DNA from: Rhynchonema sp. JSB1_4
Taxonomy: Eukaryota; Nematoda; Chromadorea; Monhysterida; Xyalidae
DNA: 64,000 nt
NCBI GenBank assembly: GCA_030248065.1
Contig: JASAMV010001846.1
Span: 1 to 64,000 of the forward strand
Reading direction: 5' to 3'
Part shown: positions 47,401 to 59,315 of the stretch, one piece after another
How the letters are laid out: the number at the start of each line of letters is the position of its first letter
Numbering within the stretch: the first letter of the stretch is position 1
Made by a program: the position numbers and the translations under genes
Notes under the pieces: model-generated
Seen by the model: the letters and a program-made list of their open reading frames with translations, nothing else
Databases searched by the model: none
Told to the model about the DNA's origin: nothing

Positions 47401-49202
47401 GCGTTTTTTTGAATAAAATTTTGGATTGATTACGCCCTAATTGTGACATAAGGCCGCAAATAATAATATAAAAAAGGATGTGAGATGTTCATGGCAAGGT
47501 CACTTTATTGTTTTGACACTGGCGTTGAGTTGGAGTGACGCTGAGATAAGATGGCATTATTGTTACCCAAGGGACCAGCTTCATGGTTATCTTACCTTGA
47601 TTTGGTCAAAAAAAGATCCTACAAGCAATTTACCACTTTCTCACATGTAAATGCCAAACGGGACTATTGTAATGTTTCACCCGTAGTTCGTTGTCTATTG
47701 TACGTGTAGTCGTGCGTGACGACTTCACGTTGCAAACGTGCTCACAAACATGACGTGTGATAATTTTCTGATTCCCAGCGGCGTGTGGCGCACCCGGTCA
47801 TTGTCAAAGTCAATGTTTTGGAATGATGTGAGCAAATTGCAACAGCAAATATGCACAGAAAAATGCAAAATTTTCCAAAATATTTCAAAATTTTTCCCAA
47901 CTTTGCAGAAAACCTCGACGGTCTGTTCGCATCCTCTCTCCTGGGCGCGTCCCTGCTGCTCACCCTGCTCACATTCGTTATCATCGGACTCACCCTTTGG
48001 CATCGTGCCAAACATCGAAGGCAGAAATACAAACGCCATGAAGATTCGCAAAGCTTTTCGAATGAAAGTGGTTAGTTTCTGGTGGATTGATTTTTTATTT
48101 TTCTTAGTGGAATCATAAACTATGCGGTGTCAAACTTGGTGACAGTTTTCCGTCGGGCGGGACCGGCAATACTTTATAAAAGTACCGAAAACGCACACAG
48201 AGTCACGTGACCAGGCTAGACCATGAAGTTTTGGCATGTCGATAAACGTTGCATAAAGATAGTTTCCACAACCGTGGTTTTGTTTCACGTGCTCTCATAT
48301 GACTCGGTGCACTTGACGTGAAACATCAAGGTTCCTTGATATAGTAAATTTCCAAATCCGCTGCCGCACAATAAAATAAGCCCCGTAGTTAACGTCACGT
48401 TCTGAACCCGAACGCTAACCACGCGCAGTTCTGAAACATTGCGGCAGCCGCCTGGCTGGCTGGTAAGCTGCACGCGCGTCTGCAGCCCGAATGTTTCAAA
48501 AGTTGACTTTCGGGTTTGGAGCGTGACATTAACTATGGGGCGTATTTCACTGTGTGGCAGCAAATTTGGAAATTTACTATACCACTTGGTGCTACTCACC
48601 CGGAGCTGTTCAGACCGGCAGATGTTTCACAGTTTTTGCACATGAAAAGCTCGTGATCCTGAGCGCATATCCTAACAGTTTTGCCATTCTGTAAAATATC
48701 AACAACACCCAATTCCACAGGTGTGTTCGTCGCCCCGCCGCTGCCAGGTGCCAAATCTCATCCATCTGAATCCGAGTCCCGTCGAGAGTCCCTACGTCGC
48801 TCACAACGAGGTTCATCCGAAGGCACCAAACTGCTACTCGACCCATCGATGGAGCAGACTGACAGCTCCTCCGCCATTCCTCAACCACACCATCATCATC
48901 ATAATCGCATGTCCATTCCACCTTCCTCCTCATCCTACTGCCATAACCATCGCGACAGTTTGTACGTGATCGAAGAACTGTCAGTGGAACTGAACATGTC
49001 CGACCCTGAGCAGACAGGGCCCAGTCCCGTCCGGGCCGAGACAATGACCAAGGAGGTGCAGACGAGTGTGACATCGTTGGATACGGGCATTGCGTCAAGT
49101 ATGAGCGCTGCTGGCTCACAAGATGGGACAAAAGGGGACACCCAGTGCTCGACGTCTACTGGCTCGGCGGAGACGGAGGGAGTAAGGGAAAGTCCTGTTT
49201 GA
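44489..49202 (+). CDS. Single-pass membrane protein of unknown family (five exons)
   Basis: Exons 44489-44695, 46584-46733, 47202-47295, 47909-48070 and 48721-49202 join in frame to about 364 residues. Donors are CAG|GTGGGT, ACG|GTTTGT, C|GTGAGT and G|GTTAGT. Residues 1-150 have six Cys in the form PVC, SC, NPC, ACF, TC and SC. A strong helix (LLGASLLLTLLTFVIIGLTL) follows at about 158-178, then basic HRAKHRRQKYKR. The tail of roughly 180 residues is Ser, Arg and Glu rich, with a run of five His. No signal peptide follows the chosen ATG, so the true start may lie in an upstream exon; otherwise the protein inserts by its TM. It is not obviously related to receptors A or B, though it shares the single-pass layout with a basic juxtamembrane run. 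Confidence 0.7.
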
Positions 49203-49707
49203 TAAGGACATGTGTTTTTGAAAACATGGAGATTTCGAGAATTGTACATAAACGATACTTGATTGACGGTGTATACATTGTTATTCCACACAATATTGGT
49301 ATTTCTTAATTTATCATAACGTTGTTATTCAAATATACGGTAATTATTTTTGTCGGTGTTTTTGATTAACCGTGATTACGTTAAAGGTGGAAATTATCAA
49401 GCAACTCTCCCGAAATTCAAATATCCGCGCAAAGTCACCTGCACAAGTTTTGTGACCGACACATTCAAAACATATCACACAAGTGCGTTCACACTTGCGT
49501 GGCCAGACAACGTGCTAAGGAAGCATGATGTATGTGCCAGCTGTGCACGGCAAGGATTCCAAGACTGTTATGTCTTGTCAGACGCAGACTGTCATGTTTG
49601 AGCACCCATCAGTTTTTGTGTTTTCACGCCTGACTTTGCCGTTCGCAATACATTTTATTTTATTTGTTGACTCCCGAAGATTTCGAACAATCGTGTGAAA
49701 GTTCGAA

Positions 49708-52223
49708 ATGGCAGCGACGTGTGGAGATTCGGAAAGTGACAGCGAAAGTTATGCCGGATCGCCGTTCGATTGTGGCATTTGTTTCGAGCGACTCACCCAG
49801 CCGAAACTGTTGGCTTGCGGACATACGATCTGTGCCGATTGTGAAATCAGTCTGGGCGTTGCGGATCCACCAGTTGGTTGATACCGTCTGCGCTATTTAT
49901 AGTCACGTGATCGGGAAACTATCATTTTCGGTCGCCATGTGTCAAGAATATTCTCTTGTGGGGAATTCGGAGCATTCGGCTGAAAGCATGCAAGGGTGTC
50001 GCTGGAGCAAAAAGAGGATACACACTCGATTTTAGTTTGAAATCATTGTAGCTGTGACCAGTTTCGCAGATAGACGGTTCACCAGGTCATCGTCAGGGCG
50101 GACGAATGCATCGTTTGGTCACGTGACCCCATATGGAGGTATCCTGATGATCAATGATAAGACAAAATTGTGCTTGATAATTCAGGCTATCTCACTGGAA
50201 TGTCCATTTTGTCGACAAACGACGCCCTACGGTCCATCTGTGCGTTTGGCAACGAACTTCCAGCTGCTGTCGATTATTGAAAGGGAAGACAAGGAGTGTG
50301 GCTTGAAGTTGGTACAATAACATCGCTGAAATTTTGAGTGTTAGCATGAAAGTTTGGACATACAATGTCCTGAAAAATCAGGGCAGGTATATCTGTAAAA
50401 CAAAAGCCTGCCATTAAATATAGTCGGATTGTCTGGTGCTGTTGAACCAGATTTGTCAAGGCGCTACAGAAATGCCTTTCAGCACTTGGAATCCAGTAAT
50501 AAAATTTGACTGGTAATGAAGTTACATAGTTTCCAGCCAACATGTAAACTTGCTTTGCGGTGTTCCAGATACAAATGCACGAAATGCGGCAAAATATGTT
50601 CGACACGCAGTAACGTTGGTCAGGGCTGCTACAGCGACGATGAGTTGGTGTGCACGAAATGCGCGTTTGGCACTGAACACTGGGACGCTTACAAGACACA
50701 AGTTGCTTTGTTGTACTTTTATTTGTATTTTGTTCTCTTAGCAGCAAACTTTGCCTTGGATCTGCCGTTGTGACGTGACTTTTGACAAGGTTAACTTTTG
50801 TTCATTATCATTACGCAACCCAGCCTATCCGCTGCTGCCATAGATTTGACAACAACAATTATATAGAGGTTGCAGTTTTGAAAATTTGTACAATTGTACA
50901 GTTAGGCACTATTGCGCAACCTATTGTTTATAGAACTTTGTTTGTAAAAAATATAAAGAGTCACGCATAATATTCAGTTAGTTGCAATCGTTGACAATGC
51001 GGAGCGATTGCGCGCCGACACGTTCGAGTCGAAGGAAGGACTGAAACTGGTCAAGGATCTCGCGTCAAAGTTTGAGTTCACGCTGTCCGTTGGCATCAAC
51101 GAGCATTCGAACAAATCGAAGAATCAGCTGCAACATGCGACTGTTAGTATAGTTGTTTTCCTGATGATCAATCACTGGGTTATGTGAAACATTATGAGCT
51201 GATTGTCAGCCTTTCGCGCGTGTGTATACGTGCGATGTCGTATTGGTTGGGCTTTAAGAACACTGAGTGCTGGAATTTGTCATCACCACCAGATAAAAGC
51301 GGAATTCGTTCAGCAGAAATTATTCCGCTTTTATTCTCAACCATATTCTAAAACGCAAAAAAATTCGATCGCAGTGAGCTAGGAGCATTTCTTTTGACCA
51401 GCATTAAGGTTAAATTTACAGCTGATGATCATGAACTAGAAACAACTTACGTTGCCCAAAGGTAGTGAGAAAACCAACTTCTACGCAGGTCAAAATTGGT
51501 GAAGCACAACGTGAAATTTATCTGCACAGAGTTGAATTGAGTCATGTAGGAAAAATTGACTCAGCCAATTGCGCAAAGAGAACGCACAAAAAAAACGATT
51601 CCAGTCAATCCAAAGTAACCTCCAAACTTGCGTATAACAAGCCTAAATTTTCAGGATCGCATGACGCATTTGATTGAGATCAACGACGCGATACACGATT
51701 GTGGTGAATCATTGCGAATCGGAGATGCTGAGGAAATCGAGATGGCAAAGAAAGAGCTTGAAAAGGCGACGAATGCTTTCGAGAAAGACGTCAGTTTGAT
51801 GTTTGTGTGAGAATATGTGAATTGTGATGCAGTATGCTTTGGTTGCCCGTTTCAACCTGCTCTCGCAGACGGGCGGTGCACCAGGTCATCGTCAGTGTGA
51901 ATGCACCAGAAGACCACATGCACGAGCTGGTTTTATGTTCGCATGAAACATCGCTGTAATCTTGGGGTTGCACAATAAAATATAATTTTGACATGTTAAA
52001 ATGCTCACCGTTGGGTCTTCACGAAATATACCAATTGAGCAGCGACGAGTTTTGTTTTCGATTTTCATAATTCTGTATCTTTCAGAAACGAATCGTGCAC
52101 GAGCGCGAAGTCATGAAACATTTGCGACAACTGGCACACGCGCTGGATTGGATGCAGGTTGAGTTGTGTGATGAATACGAAATGGAACGAAGTGGGCCGC
52201 GGACGGAACATCGATACAAGCCT
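49708..52223 (+). CDS. RING finger / B-box-like coiled-coil protein (TRIM-like)
   Basis: Six exons, 49708-49872, 50186-50307, 50569-50701, 50978-51142, 51655-51789 and 52086-52223, join in frame to 286 codons. Exon 1 and the start of exon 2 carry a C3HC4 RING: CGIC, eleven residues, CGH, TIC, ADC, then CPFC. Exon 3 carries a B-box-like zinc cluster (CTKCGKIC, GC, CTKC, then His). Exons 4-6 are charged and helical, as in the coiled-coil part of TRIM-like proteins. RING proteins of this kind act as E3 ubiquitin ligases in the cytoplasm; that role is inferred from the family. The last exon ends CCT|GTGAGT; if unspliced, translation stops three codons later at TAG. Further exons may lie beyond 52.2 kb, and a weak candidate is at 55.1 kb. 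Confidence 0.8.
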
Positions 52224-52239
52224 GTGAGTTTTTAGGGCG

Positions 52240-53468
52240 TTTAGTTTCTAGTTTTTGTTGCAATTTGCACCAGATAGTACGTTTATAATGTATTGTATGT
52301 ATGCGATGTGCACTATAGCATTTTCAATCGCTTATCCTTTACCGTTCCAAAAGCGTCCCCTGTGAGATAACACAACAATATTTTCCTTGGGTTTCAACGA
52401 TGGTCCACATCATCTCGAGACAGGCAAAGGCACATTGCTGCATTGTGCAGTTCGCATGCCCTTTTGTTTTCAGACTTGCTCGATGAAAAGGAAGAACAAT
52501 CCCGGTCGTATTCTGTCGATGAAAAACTTCCCGCCTTTGCAATGATGATTAGGGTCTGACATGAAAGATTATGATCGAAGGTCATTAACCAAACTAGTGA
52601 TCGAGGTACATATATAGACCTACCGGACAATGCAAAATAAATCCCCACCCCCTAATAATCCCCATCGGGGGTTAATTCGGAAACTTTTACGAATAAGCCC
52701 CCATCAAAGGACATTTTCAGCAATGTTCAATTATGTACTTTGGGTATTTACTGTAGTGGAGGCTTATTTCTGAAATTAATTTTGTTTGTCCCACATTAGG
52801 TATGTACCTAGCTGCCAGGGGGCTTGTTTGGCATGCTGCGTTACTTGGTATGTAGTTGTTCTGTCATTGATCACGCTGCTGTTGCTTCACTGTTACACTG
52901 ATCATTGTGTTTCATCTTGGTAACAAATGAAATTTGTCAAAGAATTATTGGGATCATTTAGTCATCAATTATTTTTCCATCAAAAGTCAGATTCGTTAGT
53001 GCACCGTCCAAATGAAATCGCGAGAAAAGACAAGTGGATACAACGACGGGGCCACTGATCTGCACAGTCCAGTATAGTGAGATCTTCGTCGGGAGGACTG
53101 CATAAGATGTAGGGTTTCTAAGCTGAACAACCTTGACCTGAAACAAGAGTGTAAACTGCTTCATTTCGTATTTGCTGTGGTATTGATTCGCATATTAGCG
53201 GTTCGCGATCGGTTCGGACAACACGCAGGTACATTATAGCGTTCAGGCTGTGCGGCCACATCAGAATGGTCCAAGACAAGGCACCAAGTTGGGATTGTAC
53301 GAATGTCGCAGAGACAGAGCAAAGACACGGTTGTGGAAGCACCGTGCATTATTGCTTGCGCTTGCTCATTTGGAGTTCAGTACACGATGACTGCGTCTAT
53401 GCGACTTGCGTAAATACGACCTCACTTAGTATTAGCCGCAAGCTGAGGTTGCACTGCTGGACAAAAAA
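52240..53468. other. Gene-free stretch
   Basis: No gene supported. A short hairpin of the type CCCCCTAATAATCCCCATCGG lies near 52650. Confidence 0.4.
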
Positions 53469-53472
53469 TTAA

Positions 53473-53968
53473 AGGGGTGGTGCCACTTTTATTGAAGAGA
53501 ACTCGGATCTGTCTGAAAATTTAATACAAGATGCTTGACGACAGCGTTTTATTGCAAAGCGGCAATAATAAATTCCGAATGCTGATCTATGTATCATGAA
53601 TGGGAGCCTTTCGAAAATCCGATTTGCTCCCCGGTTGCGATTTTCATTGTTTCAGCCATAGATCCCAACAAATCAAATGGAAACAAAAAGTAAGCACATC
53701 GTTTGAAAGGTAATCAAAAACTGCACAAAAAGTTGCTCTTATGATTTTTCGCAAAAATGCGCCGAGATAAAGTTATTTCAAAAAATAATTTTTTTTGGAC
53801 ATAGAATAAAACCGGGAAAAAATTCTCTGAAATTCTATCCATGAAAATTGATGGATCAACACTCAGAATTTTTCATTTCCACTTTGCAATAAAACCCTGT
53901 CGTCAAGCATCTTGTATTAAATTCTCAGGTAGATCCGAGTTCTCATCAATAAAAGTGGCACCACCCCT
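53473..53968. mobile_element. TTAA-flanked foldback MITE
   Basis: AGGGGTGGTGCCACTTTTAT ... GTGGCACCACCCCT, flanked by TTAA (53469-53472 and 53969-53972). The arms also match at TACAAGATGCTTGACGACAG and its complement. Confidence 0.8.
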
Positions 53969-54011
53969 TTAAAGCTAACCAAGTCACCACCAAGTTTACA
54001 AGACATACAGT

Positions 54012-54491
54012 CAGGGTTGGGCAAAAAACGTTTTTTTCTCAAAAATCGTTTTTTAAAACGATTTTTAAAAAAAACATTTTTTTAAAACGCCCAGATGACC
54101 AAAATATGCCCTCAAAAAATTGGAAAACGCTCATGTTTTGAAGAAAACGTGGTTAAATGAAGTAATTCTATGTGTTCTGAGGCAAAATAAACGGGTTTCA
54201 ACCCTTTTCTAGCGAGTTGTTAAGGTCCCATATCAGACCCGCATCATGGGACCAACTTTGGCCGGGGTCATCACTGAAAGTCAAACTCCGTATATCGACG
54301 TATCTCGACAAAGTAAAAATTGATCGAAAATTTTTTGAAAAAAATGGGACAAAAAATTGATTTTCCTTGATAATCAGGGTACTTTCCCTGAAAAATCAGG
54401 GAAAATCAAGGAAATTCAGGGTTTAAAAAAACGAAAAACGACCCAGGCGTTTTTTTTTAAAAAAAAACGTCGTTTTTTTTGCCCAACCCTG
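54012..54491. mobile_element. hAT-type MITE
   Basis: CAGGGTTGGGC ... GCCCAACCCTG; flanking 8-mers CATACAGT (54004-54011) and CATACATT (54492-54499). A close copy of 2713-3208. Confidence 0.85.
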
Positions 54492-54512
54492 CATACATTA
54501 TGTAGATTGTCT

Positions 54513-54869
54513 CAAATGGGGCTGTTCATTGTCTGTGCGCTTTTTGTTCACACAAGTATTTATGACAAAACTTTAGATTTCAACTTTGAGGTGCTTCGTT
54601 ACGTACATCAGGATAGTAACACACACAGTTCAGTTGGTTATGGTGTTTTCAAGTCCCAATGCATGAGGGCGGGCCGTTTATGCGGTGACATAGGAAGTTT
54701 TATGGTGGTATTGAACAGGCTGGCAACAACCCTAATTTCTAACGGGTACGATCGGCTGCAAATCATAAAAAATTTCCTCTCATTTTTCTCAGAAAATGAA
54801 AATATCGCTCTCAAACTTGGCATAAAAAGTAAGAATGAGATTGCGGTACTTGCACTCAATCTACTCTAA
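54513..54869 (+). pseudogene. Reverse-transcriptase C-terminal fragment of a retroelement
   Basis: An open stretch of about 118 codons carries a pattern I associate with the region after the catalytic core in Penelope-like and related reverse transcriptases: R..H..S..H, then spaced residues leading to RAGRLCGD, F, L and a late SNGYD. No catalytic YxDD motif or other retroelement domain is visible, and a MITE lies just upstream. It appears to be a 5'-truncated remnant. The family assignment is from pattern memory, not a search. Confidence 0.5.
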
Positions 54870-55074
54870 ACCTCAGCCTCGTTCCCTTTTCAGAATCGGT
54901 TAATTCGACCGCCGTGTAATTGTCCAATCTTGATTATTCATTGACGATATTCGACCAAGAATTTATTCACCGAAAACCGATAAAATAGTGTTGTATTAAT
55001 TGGATCCGTCATAATTGGTATATTTTTGCCGGCTTCTGAATCCATTTTACAATATTATGATACCAGGCGTGCAG

Positions 55075-55310
55075 GAAAACGTCACTGACGAGACCCCGAC
55101 TGCACTGCCGAATGCTTTCCGTCTGACAAAAAATGGGGTCGAAACGGATTGCATTCAACAAAAAAATGGTTCTCTTTTCTACAGACATGCCCAAACACAA
55201 CCCAAAGAATGGAAAACATGGTGGCGCGCCCAAAATCCCAGTCTTCCCAATTGGTGGTGTTGCGTTCAAAACATCAGCTGTGGATCCAAAACAGTTTGTA
55301 GTTTGTAATT
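55075..55310 (+). CDS. Doubtful exon(s), possibly 3' part of the RING gene
   Basis: Two acceptor-like sites (GTGCAG at 55074; TCTACAG near 55184) open short coding-like stretches, including a Pro/Lys/Gly-rich run with KIPVFPIGG. Phase 0 entry at 55075 would continue the RING gene after 52223, but frames and ends stay ambiguous. Confidence 0.2.
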
Positions 55311-55539
55311 GCAATAAGTGCAAAGCATCGTTGTTGAAACCAATAACCAACAAAACGTTTCACATTTTTGCGAAGTTTTTCTACAATCACATCTCTTGTG
55401 GATGATAATGTTGCAAGTTCCGGTCCGCCACTGGTATTATATATGTTGTACTGTTGTAGGATTTGTTTTCAACAAGCAGACACGTGTTGTGCAACAAACA
55501 GACGCGCGCGTAAAGATCTACATTTAATTGCACTTTCAG

Positions 55540-55830
55540 CACTCGGTCCATGTACGTGGCGGCAACGGTTACTGTATTTATCCGCTTTCGTCACCGTAAC
55601 CGTGGCAATGCTACCCGTACCCGATCATCTACGTGCTGAATTTGACACGGAAAACCATTACAATTGACGCCACGCATCACATGTGGCACCGACTGTTAAT
55701 CATTTCAGTCCACGTATTCCAGCAAAAAGATTTTGTTTTGGACTGGACCTCGCGGCATTCTTGTGCGGCGTGGCATTAATATTGTAATCGCCAATTAATT
55801 TGTCATTTCTTTGCTCATTTTGTACCTCGG
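55540..55830 (+). repeat. Promoter block of a 3-kb tandem unit, copy 1 of 3
   Basis: Shared with 58555-58860 and 61286-61560: a block with TTTCGTCACCGTA.CCGTGG, a (C)ACGTGCTGAAT motif (CACGTG E-box in copies 2 and 3) and a later CACCGTAACC-like stretch. Copies 1 and 2 lead to a TATA box and a CCP gene. Copy 3 leads to neither. Confidence 0.7.
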
Positions 55831-55875
55831 ATTACAGTATCTCAGTCGTGGTAGTACCGTAACCCACCATATCAG

Positions 55876-55883
55876 TATAAAAG
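55876..55883 (+). promoter_or_regulatory. TATA box of CCP gene 1
   Basis: TATAAAAG in the context ATCAGTATAAAAGCGA, conserved with 58877-58884 in the tandem copy. Transcription would begin near 55905. Confidence 0.6.
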
Positions 55884-56040
55884 CGACTGAAATTCTGACT
55901 AAATCATTTATGTATTTCTGAACTTTTGCGTAACAAAATCAATAGTTTTGTCGTGATGGATTTATGTCTAAATGCTTTTTTTCTATCCACCAAAACGAAA
56001 TCTTCGTTTTCTAATTTTTTAAACTCATTTCATTCCGATT

Positions 56041-56125
56041 ATCTTATTATATTATTATTATATTATATTATTATCTTATTACATTATTATTATATTCTTA
56101 TTATTATATTCCGATTATCCGATTG
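56041..56125. repeat. ATT-rich microsatellite
   Basis: Imperfect TTATTA/ATTATATT repeats, absent from the paralogous unit near 59040. Confidence 0.7.
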
Positions 56126-56397
56126 ATTATCTTCCTGATTTGAACATCAATGTGCAAAATATATTATTCACTACCGCTCTTCACACACAATGATTCATTG
56201 CAAATTCCTCTGTTAGATGGCGCACTATACATATATTTGGTTTCTCAAGCCCACGTGGGTTTGAAAGGAAATATACCGGAACTGGAGCTCACTTGATCAC
56301 ACAATGATCCATGGCAAAATCACCTGTGCAAATTTTTAAGTTTAGTCTAGTAAAATCTAGCCATTTTCTCAGCCAACGCCTAATCACATGCTTGCAG

Positions 56398-58065
56398 ACT
56401 GCGCCAATCCAACGACAGACAAAGAGAACATCACCTTTGTCGATGCCAGCAAAAAAAAACCGACGTTCATCGAAGGCGACGAGGTTGAGGTGAAATGTGC
56501 CGACAACCACATTTGGTCAAATCCACCCCAAGCTTCCAAGACCATCAAATGCGAGGACGGTGGCTGGAAGAGCGGTGCAGGCCAGCTGGAGTCGTGTCAC
56601 GCCGGTGCGTTGGCGGTGTCTGATGATATTTGCGTTTTGTGCACTTGATATGGCGCTTGAAGCTCTCACTTTTCTTCAGCCTGCGAGAGGAGCACGGCCT
56701 CTACGGCCAAGATTGAAGGAATCAAACCAGTCGAACCAGATGATTTCATCAGCCCCCCTGAATCAGACAGCCACGACCACCCAGAGCACGTTGATGTCGC
56801 GACCGCTGCCATGCTGAAATGTGAAGATGAGAAAATCTGGAAAACCAAGAAACCCGAAGACGATAAAGAAATAAGAATACTGAAATGCATCGGTGCCGGG
56901 GTGTGGGAACGGCCCACGGAGGGTTGCGTTGGTGACCCTTGCTCGGGGGTCAACTGCACCGACCCTGCAACCCAAGAGTGCAATCCATATGATGGAAAAG
57001 GGAGCGTGATCAAAGATGCCAAATGCGAGTGCAAACCAGGATACACGTCAACAGGCACAATGCCTTTGAAATGTCTCAAATCAAGTACGGTGGCACATTA
57101 ACTGGTCATGTACCTAGTACCGTGCATTTGAATTGTACGCTGCGCTTCACTGATTTTGACCAGCGTAGTAATCACTGCACAATGTGAACATTTTTTACGT
57201 TGCCTTGGTGCTCCAAGTATCGTATATTGCGCGGCGCTAAAAATTACTCGCATACAGTTCCCAGTCGCTGCAAAGTATCCACGATCTTTAAAATTTCCTA
57301 CACCTTCATATATTATATACATCCATCTATCCGTTGTTGCAGGTGAATCCAAACCAAGTTCGAACTCTGGCGTGATCGTCGCCGTGGTGATCGTTGTGAT
57401 CCTGCTGGTCGTTGGCATTGCAGTCGGCATTGTCGTGCTCGTGTACTGCCTCAACAAAAAGAAGGAAAGGAAGCCAGGAGACGGGGAAAACGAAAAGGAC
57501 AACAGGCAGGCATAATTAATTTCGGCATTTAATCTGTTAGCTTCAAAGGCAGTCTCATGCTAACCGTTATGCTCAGTGACTGCTGCTTCTGCTAAACATC
57601 CACTTCCCTGCTGTCTTTTTGTGGCAAATGCGTGCCAGTCAGGTACCTAGGTAGAAGGCGTGTGGACGCCGAAACGGATCCATAAGGCCGCAGGACAGTT
57701 TGTTTGACCCACAAACACAACGAGCCACTGGATAAAATCTATAGTGCGAAATCACTTTGAGTCGGGGGGTCAGACTGGGTGATACAGGTGCTTGCCAAGT
57801 GCCAGCTAATTGGCCACAAACAATAATGTTGACGGCTCAAATTGCCATAATTTCCAGCGCCGATCCCAATTCACCGACACTCAAATCAACAACGGGTGAT
57901 GTTTCAACGACGGCCACATCGGCGTACGACAGTCCGTTGAACGACCCGAGCGCGGCGAAGAAGACGACGGAGAAGGACGAAAGCGGCGACACATCGCGAT
58001 TCAGCCAGTCGCTCACCGTGGGCGGAGGACCGGAGGACACGCACAGGAATGAACGCAGTGAGTGA
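56398..58065 (+). CDS. CCP gene 1: CCP, CCP, EGF, transmembrane protein (5' end not found)
   Basis: Exons 56398-56604, 56680-57084, 57343 onward and 57858-58065. Exon a is a four-Cys CCP (DC, VKC, IKC, SC with GGW). Exon b holds a second CCP (C, LKC, LKC, GVW, GC), then a six-Cys EGF-like domain ending CECKPGY. Exon c holds a Val/Ile-rich TM helix and LNKKKERK. All extracellular junctions are phase 1. Read on, exon c stops at 57515. To reach the tail exon in frame, splicing would need a GC donor (AACAG|GCAGGC, ending 57505), giving a Ser/Thr-rich tail with a YDSP motif. The tail ends AGTGAGTGA, which is a stop or a donor (A|GTGAGT). A signal-peptide exon must lie upstream but I could not identify it; TATA is at 55876. 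Confidence 0.7.
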
Positions 58066-58554
58066 AAAAAGGACGTGGATGTGATATTATAATCATGCAA
58101 TTAATGAACAATGTTATTGGCTTCTGGCTTATCGTAATGTATGAATACACCATGATATTTGAAAATTGTGACAGGATCAGTTGGTCGTAGGTTTGTTCAT
58201 TTTAACGCCGAAAATGAGTGATTTAAAATTGTTTTCTGGCCAATAGAATTGAGATCAACCGATGTGATACCGCCAGGATTACGTCAAATCTTGCTTAAAG
58301 AAATTTATCGATTTATGCTTCTTTGTTTTCTTCTTCATCGCGTGGAGTAAAATGAGTAAAAAAGAAGTGGAATACAGTATAGTAGCCTACTGCGTTCACG
58401 GCAATGTGTTGTCAGAAACAAGTTTCAAAATACACTTCAAAATCTTCAAATAACTCAATTTCGGGTCCGTGTGCTATTTTATTTGTATTATTTTCTAAAA
58501 AATGTGTTCAATCGGCTGTACTTCAAATCAGAAGCGCAAAAGTTTGCTTGAACA

Positions 58555-58860
58555 TGAAAACGGTGTTGTTCGTGTCTGCACCCAAATGCAGCACGCTGTA
58601 TCTGCCCGGTTGTCACCGTACCCGTGGCAATACTACAGTATACCTTGACCATCCACGTGCTGAATGTGACACGAAGCATTACGATGACACCACGTATCAC
58701 ACATAGCACCGACCGTAATCGTTTCGTTCCACGTGTATTCTTCCATTCTTGTGCTGCGTGGCAAGGTTGCTGTAACCGCTACGCCAAGCAATTTTTTCTA
58801 TTTCTTTCTTCATTTTTGTTTTGTACCGTTCTTTACCGTGTCTCAGTCATGGCACTACCG
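58555..58860 (+). repeat. Promoter block of the tandem unit, copy 2 of 3
   Basis: Matches 55540-55830 and 61286-61560; contains CCACGTGCTGAATGTGACAC and precedes the TATA box of CCP gene 2. Confidence 0.7.
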
Positions 58861-58876
58861 TAACCCACAAGATCAG

Positions 58877-58884
58877 TATAAAAG
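58877..58884 (+). promoter_or_regulatory. TATA box of CCP gene 2
   Basis: TATAAAAG in GATCAGTATAAAAGCGAGTG, aligned with 55876-55883. Confidence 0.6.
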
Positions 58885-59315
58885 CGAGTGAAATGGTGAC
58901 TAATTCATTTATTACTTTACTTAAAATCAAAAGTTTTTTTAGTTTTTTCGCGATGGGTGTTGTGTATCTTTTTTCTATCTAGTAAAACGAAATTTTGATT
59001 TGCTGATTTTTTAAACTCACTTCATTCTGTGATCTGATCTGAACATCAATGTACAAAATAGATAATTCTAATGCTCTTCGCACACATTGATTTATAATCA
59101 ACCCCCATTTAATGGGACCTGGAATACGATATTTTCTTTTCAAACCCAATTGGGTTTGAAAGGGAACACACCGGGCCCATTTTAATCACACACATGTGAT
59201 CATGGAAAAGTCATTCATGCATATGTATGCTTTGCAGTTCGCTACATTATTCGACAAAAATGCCACAAAATCTAGCCATGGTCTCATCAGCCAACGCCTT
59301 ATCACATGCTTGCAG

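Noticed and set aside
53161..53349. Minus-strand frames near 53.2 kb as genes
   Set aside because: Short, overlapping frames with no domain, splice or duplicate support.
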